The translations under genes were made by a program, and so were the position numbers. The notes below the pieces were generated by a model. The model was not told where the DNA came from, made no database searches, and saw only the letters and a program-made list of their open reading frames with translations. Positions 31,035 to 43,000 of a stretch of DNA of 52,500 nt are shown here, one piece after another (position 1 is the first letter of the stretch; every line of letters begins with the position of its first letter). The stretch comes from Symbiodinium natans. Its lineage: Eukaryota > Sar > Dinophyceae > Suessiales > Symbiodiniaceae. Location of the stretch: the NCBI GenBank assembly GCA_905221605.1, contig CAJNDS010002491.1, positions 336,354 through 388,853 of the forward strand, given 5' to 3'.

Positions 31035-34000
31035 CTGCATAGGGGTTTAGGGTTTAGGGTTTGGGGCTTAGGGTTTAGGGTTTAGGGTTTAGGGTTTCCG
31101 AAATTAGGGGTGCCTTCTTGGGGGTCCTCTACTATTTGGGGTCTAGAGTCTATATTCGGGGGTATCTTTCGTGGACCCCTTGGACCTTTGTCGAAGCAGG
31201 CGTTGCGCTTCCAGGTGAAGAAGGAGTGGGTGGAGTTCATGATCTTCAGGTCCCCGATGCCGAAAGATCCCTGGCGGAAGGCAGACCACACACCTGGGCT
31301 GGTCACGGTTTAGGGTTTAGGGTTTAGGCTTTAGGGTTTAGGGTTTAGGGTTTAGGGTTTAGGGTTTAGGGTTTAGGGTTTAGGGTTTAGGGTTTAGGAG
31401 AGTGCAGGGTTCAGGGTTCAGGGTTCAGGGTTCAGGGTTTAGGGTTTAGGGTTTAGGGTTCAGGGTTCAGGGTTTAGGTTTTTTTCCAACCCTCTGCCAA
31501 GGTATTGCAAACATACAGGCCTCTTGAAACAGTCCAACAAAAGAAAAGGGGAAACCAAGACATCTCGAGAAGAAACCTACATCTGAGCCTCTTGGTAACC
31601 CGGAAGCTAGACCCAAGGGTAATCGTAATCGTGCGCTTTTCGTGTAAAATGAGGCTTGATCAGGCAACCTCAACCCTTAAAAAAAGAAGAAAGGAAAAAC
31701 AAACGGGAATAGGGGCTTAGTCTGGGTCCTAGGAAGAGAAACAAAAAGGGACCCGAAACTCTAAACCCCAAGCCCTAAACCCTAAAACCCTAAACATCCC
31801 TAAACATCCCTAAACCCTAAACCCTGAGCCCTAAACCCTAAACCACTTGAAAAAACGGAATAGTGATCCCAAGAGCCATCCGAGACGCTGGCCTTCTCCT
31901 CAAAGGGCAGCCAGTACGCGTAGGGCCCTTCACGGTTGCCGCCGTCCCCGATGTTGATGTACACAGGGCCACAGGGATTCGTCTTGTTCTTGTAGGTAGG
32001 CCAGGTGCGCTCCTTGAAGGATGTGCATATATATATATATATATATATATGTATGATCCCGGTTCTCGGTTCGCCGCCCCCCCCCCCCCCACCCCTGCTA
32101 TGGTCCCTAAACCCTAAACCCCAAACCCTAAACCCTAAACCTGAACCCTAAACCCTAACTCGAAACCCTAAACCCTAAAACCCTAAAACCCTGAGACCAA
32201 CCCACAACCACACCACAGGGGGCAGGGGGGGGGGGGGGGGGGGGGAACCCTAAACCCTAAACACCCTAAACCCTAAACTCTAAACCCTAAACTCTAAACC
32301 CTAAACCCCCTTAACACCCTAAATCCCAAAACCAACCCCACAACCACACCACAGGTACCATTGGGGGGACAAGGGGGCGTGCCGGCCGCGCCGGCATCAT
32401 ATATATATATATATATATAAACAAATAAATAAATAAATAAATAAATATATACATATATATATGCATATATACATATGCATATATATATATATATATATGA
32501 GAGAGGGACCTTTATGTACTATGTTGCTACCTGTTTTTCTATATGTATGGAGAACATATGGAAGAATTAAATGATTTGAATTATTTAAATTAGTTTTGAG
32601 GCCCGCGAATTTAAATAATTTAATTCGAGATTTAAATTACTTAAATTCGCGGGCCCGGGAACTAATTTAACTAATTTAAATACCGAATGAAATTATCTAA
32701 ATTCACGGGCCTCGAAACTAATTTAAATAATTTAAATCAGGATTTAAATTATTTAAATTATGTAAATTATCTAAATGGTCTGGGTTCGGAGAAATCCTCA
32801 TTCTATTTGAATTATTTAAATTATGTAAATTATTAAAATTCACGGGCTCGGAAAAGAATTTAACTAATTTAAATCGGGATTTGAATTATTTAAATTAGTT
32901 TCGAGGTCCGCGAATTTAAATAATTTAATTCGGGATTTAAATTATTTAAATTAGTTTCCGGGCCAGCGAATTTAAATAATTTAAAGAATCTAAATAGATC
33001 CAGATTTTCTCCCAGCACAGACCATTTAACTAATTTAAATAATTTAAATAATTTAAATAATTTAAATCCGGATTTGAATTATTTAAATTAGTTTGGAGGC
33101 CCGCGAATTTAAATAATTTAATTCGAGATTTAAATTATTTAAATTCGCGGGCCCGGACACTAATTTAACTAATTTAAATACCGAATTAAATTATTTAAAT
33201 TCGCGGGCCTCCAAACTAATTTAAATAATTCAAATCCTGATTTAAATTATTTAAATTATTTAAATGATTTAAATTAGTTAAATGGTCTGTGCTGGGAGAA
33301 AATCTGGATCTATTTAGATTCTTTAAATTATTTAAATTCGCGGGCCCGGAAACTAATTTAAATAATTTAAATCCCGAATTAAATTATTTAAATTAGTTTC
33401 CGGGCCCGCGAATTTAAATAATTTAATTCGGGATTTAAATTATTTAAATTAGTTTCCGGGCTCACGAATTTAAATAATTTAAAAAATCTAAATAGATCCA
33501 GATTTTCTCCCAGCACAGACCATTTAACTAATTTAAATAATTTAAATAATTTAAATAATTTAAATCGGGATTTGAATTATTTAAATTAGTTTGGAGGCCC
33601 GCGAATTTAAATAATTTAATTCGAGATTTAAATTATTTAAATTCGCGGGCCCGGAAACTAATTTAACTAATTTAAATACCGAATTAAATTATTTAAATTC
33701 GCGGGCCTCCAAACTAATTTAAATAATTCAAATCCTGATTTAAATTATTTAAATTATTTAAATTATTTAAATTAGTTAAATGGTCTGTGCTGGGAGAAAA
33801 TCTGGATCTATTTAGATTCTTTAAATTATTTAAATTCGCGGGCCCGGAAACTAATGTAAATAATTTAAATCCCGAATTAAATTATTTAAATTAGTTTCCG
33901 GGCCCGCGAATTTAAATAATTTAATTTGGGATTTAAATTATTTAAATTAGTGTCCGGGCTCACGAATTTAAATAATTTAAAAAATCTAAATAGATCCAGA

Positions 34001-37000
34001 TTTTCTCCCAGCACAGACCATTTAACTAATTTAAATAATTTAAATAATTTAAATAATTTAAATAATTTAAATCAGGATTTGAATTATTTAAATTAGTTTG
34101 GAGGCCCGCGAATTTAAATAATTTAATTCGGTATTTAAATTAGTTAAATTCGTTTCCGGGCCCGCGAATTTAAATAATTTAAATCTCGAATTAAATTATT
34201 TAAATTCGCGGGCCTCCAAACTAATTTAAATAATTCAAATCCCGATTTAAATTATTTAAATTATTTAAATTATTTAAATTAGTTAAATGGTCTGTGCTGG
34301 GAGAAAATCTGGATCTATTTAGATTCTTTAAATTATTTAAATTCGCGGGCCCGGAAACTAATTTAAATAATTTAAATCCCGAATTAAATTATTTAAATTA
34401 GTTTCCGGGCCCGCGAATTTAAATAATTTAATTCGGGATTTAAATTATTTAAATTAGTTTCCGGGCTCACGAATTTAAATAATTTAAAAAATCTAAATAG
34501 ATCCAGATTTTCTCCCAGCACAGACCATTTAACTAATTTAAATAATTTAAATAATTTAAATCGGGATTTGAATTATTTAAATTAGTTTGGAGGCCCGCGA
34601 ATTTAAATAATTTAATTCGAGATTTAAATTATTTAAATTCGCGGGCCCGGAAACGAATTTAACTAATTTAAATACCGAATTAAATTATTTAAATTCGCGG
34701 GCCTCCAAACTAATTTAAATAATTCAAATCCTGATTTAAATTATTTAAATTATTTAAATTATTTAAATTAGTTAAATGGTCTCTGCTGGGAGAAAATCTG
34801 GATCTATTTAGATTCTTTAAATTATTTAAATTCGCGGGCCCGGAAACTAATTTAAATAATTTAAATCCCGAATTAAATTATTTAAATTAGTTTCCGGGCC
34901 CGCGAATTTAAATAATATAATTCGAGATTTAAATTATTTAAATTCGCGGGCCCGGAAACTAATTTAACTAATTTAAATACAGAATTAAATTATTTAAATT
35001 CGCGGGCCTCCAAACTAATTTAAATAATTCAAATCCCGATTTAAATTATTTAAATTATTTAATTATTTAAATTATTTAAATTAGTTAAATGGTCTGTGCT
35101 GGGAGAAAATCTGGATCTATTTAGATTCTTTAAATTATTTAAATTCGCGGGCCCGGAAACTAATTTAAATAATTTAAATCCCGAATTAAATTATTTAAAT
35201 TAGTTTTGAGGCCCGCGAATTTAAATAATTTAATTCGAGATTTAAATTATTCAAATTCGCGGGCCCGGAAACTAATTTAACTAATTTAAATACAGAATTA
35301 AATTATTTAAATTCCCGGGCCTCGAAACTAATTTAAATAATTCAAATCAGGATTTAAATTATTTAAATTATTTAAATTATTTAAATTATCTAAATGGTCT
35401 GGGTTCGGAGAAAGCCTCATTCGATTTGAATTATTTACATTATTTAAATTATTTAAGTTCACGAGCTCGGAAAAAATTTAAATAATTTAAATCGCGATTT
35501 GAATTATTTAAATTAGTTTTGAGGCCCGCGAATTTACATAATTTAATTCGGGATTTAAATTATTTAAATTAGTTTCGAGGCGCGTGAATTTAAATAAATT
35601 AAAGAATTTAAATAGGTCGAGAATTTCTCCTAGCCGAAACCATTTAAATAATTTAAAAAACTTCACAAACTCAAATAATTTAAATAATTCAAATATCTTA
35701 AATCATTTAAATCTGGATTTGAATTATTTAGACTCTTTAGGGTTAGTAGCTTAAAACCCTATAGGGACCGGAAGGTATAATGATTTGAACTCTACAGCGC
35801 GCTTTTTTACATTAATATTAAAATAAAGTCTGGCGTCAGGTATGGTGGCTTTTGATTCTCACCATCGAATGCGCGGAGCCTACAGTGAATGCAGTGTTAA
35901 CTCAACTCGGAGTACTGTTTTCGGTCTCCGGGAAAGCGGGGTACTGTTTTCGGTCCCTGAACACGGTGGTACTGCTTTCGGTCCACCGTCTCCCCCTCTC
36001 TTGTTTGTGTATTGTTATCTCGCCAACTGCACACTAAACAGCACAGACGACATGGTGGTACTGTTATCGGTCCACCGTGTTTGTGCTTAAACTATTACAA
36101 CAACATGAAACATATCATATTCTTTTTACATGTGCTGTAACTTCTAGGACATACATATGGCCGCATGCCAGTATTGATTGCTTGTAATAGGGCCGCGGCC
36201 CGCACACGCGACATACCCCATTACGGAGGCTATGCATCAACGGCCGGGGTTTTGCGACAGACGTGTTTGTTGTTGTCTGCAGGTTCCAAGTCTTGCTTAT
36301 CCGGGTGTAAGTGTTCTTAAGTTTCAAAAAGCAAATATATATGTAACACTGAATTTTAAACCCCCGCTAAACCCTTAAAGGCCGCGTATGTGGGGTGGTT
36401 CTAAGTCTTGCTTATCGGGGGGTAGATGTTCTTAAGTTTCAGGAACAAATATGTATGTAAGACCGAATTTTAAACCCTCTTAAACCCTTAAAGGCTGCGT
36501 ATGTGGGGTGGTGCTAAGTCTTGCTTATCGGGGGGGAAGTGTTCGTCAGTTTCAAGAAGCAAATATATATGTAACACCGAATTTTAAACCCGCTTAAACC
36601 CTTAAAGGCTGCGTATGTGGGGTGGTCCCAAGTCTTGCTTATCGGGGGGTAGGTGTTCGTAAGTTTCAAGAAGCAAATATATATGTAACACTGAATTTTG
36701 AACCCCTTAAACCCTTAAAGGCTGCGTACGTGGGGTGGTTTTAAGTCCTGCTTATCGAGGTGGTAAGTGTTCGTAAGTTTCAACAAGCAAATTGTAAACC
36801 CCCTTAAACCCTTCAAGGCTGCGTATGTGGGGTGGTGCTAAGTCTTGCTTATCGGGGGGGAAGTGTTCGTAAGTTTCAAGAAGCAAATATATATGTAACA
36901 CCGAATTTTAAACCCCCTTAAACCCTTAAAGGCGGCGTATGTGGGGTAGTTCCAAGTCTTGCTTATCGGGGGGGAAGTGTTCCTCAGTTTCAAGAAGCAA

Positions 37001-40000
37001 ATATATATGTAACACCGAATTTTACACCCCCTTAAACCCTTAAAGGCGGCGTATGCGGGGTGGTTCTAAGTCTTGCTTATCGAGGGGTACGTGTTCGTCA
37101 GTTTCAAGAAGCAAATGTATATGTAACGCTCAATTTTATACCCCCTGAAACCCTTAAAGGCTGCGTATGTGGGGTGGTTCTAAGTCTTGCTTATCGGGGG
37201 GTAAGTGTTCGTCAGTTTCAAGAAGCAAATATATATGTAACACCGAATTTTAAACCCCCCTTAAACCCTTAAAGGCGGCGTATGTGGGGTGGTTCCAAGT
37301 CTTGCTTATCGGGGGGTAGGTGTTCGTAAGTTTCAAGAAGCAAATATATATGTAACACTGAATTTTGAACCCCCTTAAACCCTTAAAGGCTGCGTATGTG
37401 GGGTGGTTCTAAGTCCTGCTTATCGAGGTGGTAAGTGTTCGTAAGTTTTAACAAGCAAATTGTAAACCCCCTTAAACCCTTAAAGGCTGCGTATGTGGGC
37501 TGGTGCTAAGTCTTGCTTATCGGGGGGGAAGTGTTCCTCAGTTTCAAGAAGCAAATATATGTAACACCGAATTTTAAACCCCCCTTAAACCCTTACAGGC
37601 GGCGTATGTGGGGTTCCAAGTCTTGCTTATCGGGGGGTAGGTGTTCGTAAGTTTCAAGAAGCAAATATATATATGTAACACTGAATTTTGAACCCCCTTA
37701 AACCCTTAGAGGCTGCGTATGTGGGGTGGTGTTCTCAGTCCTGCTTGTCGAGGTGGTAAGTGTTAGTAAGTTTCAACAAGCAAATTGTAAACCCCCTTAA
37801 ACCTTTAAAGACTGCGTATGTGGGGTGGTTCTAAGTTTTGCTTATCGGGAGCTAAGTGTCCGTAAGTTTCAAGAAGCAAATATCTATGTAACACCGAATT
37901 TTAAACCCCCCTTAAACCCTTAAAGGCTGCGTATGCGGGGTGGTTCTACGTCTTGCTTATCGAGGGGTAAATATTCGTCAGTTTCAAGAAGCAAATATAT
38001 ATGTAACGCTCAATTTTATACCCCCTGAAACCCTTAAAGGCTGCGTATGTGGGGTGGTTCTAAGTCTTGCTTATCGGGGGATAAGTGTTCGTGATTTTCA
38101 AGAAGCAAATGTATATGTAACCCTGAATTTTCGACCCTCTTAAACCCTTAAAGGCTGCGTATGTGGGGTGGTTCTAGGTCTTGCTTACCGGGGTGTAAGT
38201 GTTCGTAAATTTCAAGAAGCTGTGAGGGTTCCAGGTCTTGCTTGTCGCGGCCAGCCCCACTAGGTCCTCAACAGGGGAACTTTCTAGGCTTTCGGCAAGA
38301 CACCCCCGAAGCCTGAAACCCGAAATTCCCCAACATCTGTGTTAAAGCAAGCGATATACCTTAAACGTATGTACTTAAGGTCCTAGATTTTTTTTGCTTT
38401 ATGATACTTAAAGAACCCCATACAATAAGAGCGCGCAACATGACGCATTCCATGTTGTGGAGTGTATAAATGCCTTTTGTCTATGGGCAAAAAAATGACA
38501 CATGTCAGGCCCTGAACTGCGTCATCTTCTTCGTGAAAGACGAAGCATGACAGGACACATCTCAAGTCCTGACTATGTCATTGTTGTCCAGTAGAGGGCG
38601 ACGCATAACAAATGAAGTCCAAAAAGATTGGCCCAGAGAATTTTACGGCTATTATGGTGTTGTCCGCTGGGATAAATGTTGGAACAAGAATTATCAGGGA
38701 GGTTTCAGGGACCACGACTAGTTTCATGGTTGTTATGGTTCTTAAGGTTACTAATCCCATTGTGTTTTTGTTAGTTCGTTTTTCAGCTTCAGGCTAGATG
38801 GCGAAGAGTAAAGAACAAGAAACCCTGAAAACATTTAGGGTGCGGTTGCAGCCATAACTTTCTTGACTTGACGAGGACAATGCTGGCTTTTGTGACTTCA
38901 AGTGCAGTACTGAACAATGGATTTAAGGTTTGAGATTTGAGAGTACGGTTCTTAGACGGACAAGGCTTCGACAATTGCGGGCTTTGGGTATTGGAGTTCA
39001 GACGCTGGCGTTAGCGAGTGCACCATCTCGTCATGCTTCGACTGCATCAAGCCTTTGCTCAAGTTGTACGTCTTTTCTTCAGCGTTCTTGCGTTGTACCT
39101 CGCAGGCCAGCCTTTGCAGATTGCAGATTGAGCATCTGCAAGAAATTTATTTCTTTCGTTATAAATATTCAGGCGTCATGGGGAAGAGCAAGAAGCGCCA
39201 GTCGGGCAAGGACAAGAAACACCAGTCGCCGCACACGACGTGGAAGAAGAACTCCCGAGCGATGGCTCTCCTCTTAGTTTTTTTTTAATTTTTTCGGCGA
39301 CTTTGGCTCTGCATGTTAAAATCAAGTTGATAAGGAACACCAGGAGTCCTTTCGCCAGAAAAAGAAGCAAGAGGAAGAGAACAAGAACAAGGCCATTCGA
39401 CTGTAGACGTTCATACGAACTGGAGCATAGTATCTCTAACTGCAAGAATTTGTTTACATGAAGAGCAATATTACTATGCTAAGGAAATAGAGTTTTGTGC
39501 ACTGCGCTGGAGGTGAAGTCTATCATGAAGAAGACCCCGGAGCCTGCAAAGCAGATCCATTTCAAGGATGCGCCGAAGGCTGGCGTGAGCGATTAGAATG
39601 CTTAGTCGTAGTGTACGTTTCTCTAAGGTCATGATGGTGGACTCCTACAAGCACGAGAAACAGCTGTGGCTGTTCGCTTATTTTTTATGTTTAGACATGT
39701 TGAGACTTCCTGGAATGTCGGTATGCTCGTCTAGATTTTCACGAGGCACCACAACGACTGGCGCAATCCGCTTGTTTTGTGCAATACTTGCGGGCTCCGC
39801 CAGCATTTCTGGCAGGGCCGCATGGAGGCAGCGAAACAACCGCATCCGTATTGACAATGATGTTTTAAATTTTACGTTGTCATGAGGGAGCTCCGGGAAA
39901 GTGTCATTTTGCTCAGTGGAAGTCGCCAGCTCATTGCCGAATTAATCTTTTTACGCTGTTTTCATCTCTTAACGCTTGAAGTACCCCCCCCCCCGCAATG

Positions 40001-43000
40001 AGGTTCGTCTGCGGACAATGTCTTCTTCAGCCTGCATCGAAGCTTCACTCAACGCAGCCCGTCCTAATCAGATGTCTTAGTCATAAGAAGATTTTATCGC
40101 ACCAGCGCAATCTAAGGTCGAGTAACCTGAGACGCTGATCGCAGAGCAGCAAGGCGATGCGGCGCCAAAAAAAAAGGCAAACCTTGCCTGAGTGCTGCGA
40201 ATGCAACACTTGCGCTTCAATTCAGCAGTCTCGTCAGGCGCTTCTTGCTAGTATTTAAATTAAATTACAATTTAGTGATATATACATGAGGATAAAGAGA
40301 CTTGCCGCAACATTTTCAGCTCAAGTTGCTTGTGTCAACTCAAGCAGACTCGCCGGGAGTGACTTGCTTAAATTTATGAGTGTACTTCTTTCTTTTAACA
40401 TTCGGCCGATGTATACTTGATCGCGTTCACACCTTGGGGCAGACAACTGAACTGTGAAAGCGTACAGAAACATATTCATGTGCATGTTACATTTTTAAAT
40501 GAGGCGCACCGAGAAGCACATGTGCCTCGGCAAAATTATATTTTTAGTTGCAAGGATGAATACATCATGCATTAACCTAAGGTCTTCGACGATGCGCTGG
40601 TCGAAAATGCGATGGTTGATGGATGAAGATGAGCCTCCAAGCTTGACCTGTTCGTGTGGTTGCATTCGCTTGTCTAAAAGATCGTCAGGCTGGACGTTGA
40701 CTTCGAGTCAAAGAACATATCATCTTCTGCGAGCAGTTCCTTGCTAGACAACTCTACACAACAAGCTACAGCCAAAAAAATGAAGAAAACCAGGACGCGC
40801 GGTGCGTGTCCCTCGCTGGCGAGACGACGTGTGACTTGACTTTAAGCAAATAAGTGCAAGGATCTGATCTCAAAGTCTGTGCTGAGGACGTCGGACGCCG
40901 TGATCACGCCCGCCGAATTTTTAAAGCAGCAGTTGAGCTAATTTTTGTCAAAATTCCGATAGGCAATAAGCCATTTCAGTAAGGCGCGCTGCCACTGGCC
41001 TGGCAGACGACTGCGAAGCAAAAGATCTGTGCTTGCCTCAGTACGGCCTGAACTATTTCATTTATATGTGTAAACTTTTCAAATAAGGAAATTCAAAGAC
41101 GGACGTCGCCGTCGCGCAGTTACGTGTCAGGAACTTACTACAAAAACTTAAACAAGAATATCACGATCCGTTTTTTTTAGGGCTAATCGGTCCTGACGGA
41201 CGACTGACAAGGAGAGTGCTGGTTGAAAAAGTTGTGTTGAGTTTTGATTTCTCGTCATATATACTTATCCGTGCATGACAAGCAGGACGAACGTGGTGTT
41301 GAAGAAGATCCGTTTGGACGCTGGTCCTGAGGTCAACGACGAGCTGCACCCTAGACGAGAGTTTGCAGTGACATTTTTCTTTTCAAATGTGCGCTTAGAC
41401 TTTAACGCCATGTCATGTTGGCGTATCTGCCAGGAAACCGGAAGATGAGTGTATGCAAACGCGGCGACTTCTCAACATGGAGTGGGGGTCTTAATTCTTG
41501 TACACAAACCATAACTAAATGTTTCTCCCAACATAATGCGGCGGCCGAGGATTGCAGGCATCCACCACTGGCATCTTTTCCAGACACCTGTCTAGTATTT
41601 AGTTTAGAATAAGATACCCCTGCTGCCCCATTCATGCAGCTGTGCTCGTAGGTCAGCCTCTGTGACGCACCCGAGCATCCTCAAGCTCGTCGAGATGGAG
41701 TAAAGGCCTCAGTTCCTGTAAGACCGCATGATAACATCACCGCACGCGCGTATATTGTCTAAGGTCTCGTGCAGCTGACCACTGCTCTGACATTGTCTGG
41801 ACCTGGAGGTTGCAAGAACGTTAATATTCTTAACATACATAAATATGTGACAATTATACATTTCTATAAGAAATTTTATCAAGCATATATGTCTTCAGGT
41901 CGACCGCTGCAACAAATCCAAATATCGACGATGAGATCTTCAGCCTTCCTCGCGGACAGCATCAGTGTGGCTTAGCTTGTATTTTTATTTTATTTTCGTA
42001 TCATTGATAAAATTAATATTTTTAGTAATACTAGTATTATTATAACTATTTGTCTTATTAAAATATAATCGAAAACAATGCATTACCATGACTGCAAGGA
42101 AGCCCATCGGGTTTTGCTTGAAGATGGACAGTATCTTTACTTGGTGTTTCTGAGCTGCATCTAAGATTCGAATGTCTCTCTACAATCCTGCACGCTTCAA
42201 TTTTTAAGGCGACACTTTGGCGAAGAATATAATTTTTCGGACCTTTACGACAAAGAAGACTGCAACGACAAAGGCTCATCGAGTTCTTGTTCTGTGTGAG
42301 TTCTTTTTCTTGCGCTAGGAATTAAAAGAGGCATGCTCATGGTCAAGATTGTCGCGATTCTCCTGGTACAAGGGCTTTGCGCGCAAAGGACTCGTCTGAT
42401 GAGCAGACTTACGTGCGAATAATATTAAATTACATGTCATCGAGATTTGCATTGATGCGGAAAGGACGTAATTCGTACTACGTCCGAAACAATATTCCCA
42501 GGCGTCGACGTCGAGGCGGCATAAAATACTAGACCACACAGACTCATCATGAGTCCTTGCGTTTACGCAGATGCTGTGGTTCGCCCCGAGAAGAGAAACT
42601 TGGCATTCGTTGTTAATCCTGCGCGCAGCAAGAAGTTGAAACATAAAAGGATGATGATCTCCGACATACTCCCAGACCTTACACTTCGAATCCTGCAGCA
42701 AGGTTAATGGTCTTCGTTGCAAGTGTAAAAAAGGTTCGACTTCAAATCTGAATCAGTGGAATTTACGATCCTGAAATAATAAGACGCGAAATCATCTGAC
42801 AGGATGACGATGGGGAAGATCTTGACTGAGCGTGTTCAGCTTTCACATGAGAGATCGAGTAGATGATTTATGCTGCCGAGATGCGGTAGGGCCACAGGAA
42901 AGGTTGTTCGGGAAGCTAAGCAGCTATGTTAACGAGTATCCCGAAGCTTCTCAAGTCTCGTTTTTGTTAGTTTTTTTCACAGGATTTAGAGTTTAACGTT

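Noticed and set aside
1-32000. Whole region being a true chromosome end
   Set aside because: Arrays are short, in both orientations, separated by exons, and extend past 50 kb; a terminal telomere would be one long array of single orientation.
31838-32117. 84-codon ORFs on both strands at the phosphatase exon 9 region
   Set aside because: Wrong frames over exon 9; the family-matching frame is a third one with GDGGNREG.
32560-35730. CRISPR-like array
   Set aside because: Repeats are palindromic satellite units without unique spacers, in a eukaryotic context.
36178-38143. ORFs with repeated LAYRGVSVRQFQEANIYVTL-like peptide
   Set aside because: Period equals the satellite unit; frames differ and break between units.
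42315-42722. 135-codon minus-strand ORF
   Set aside because: It overlaps, on the opposite strand, islands of the nested plus-strand gene that have better splice context and composition. It has no recognisable motif.
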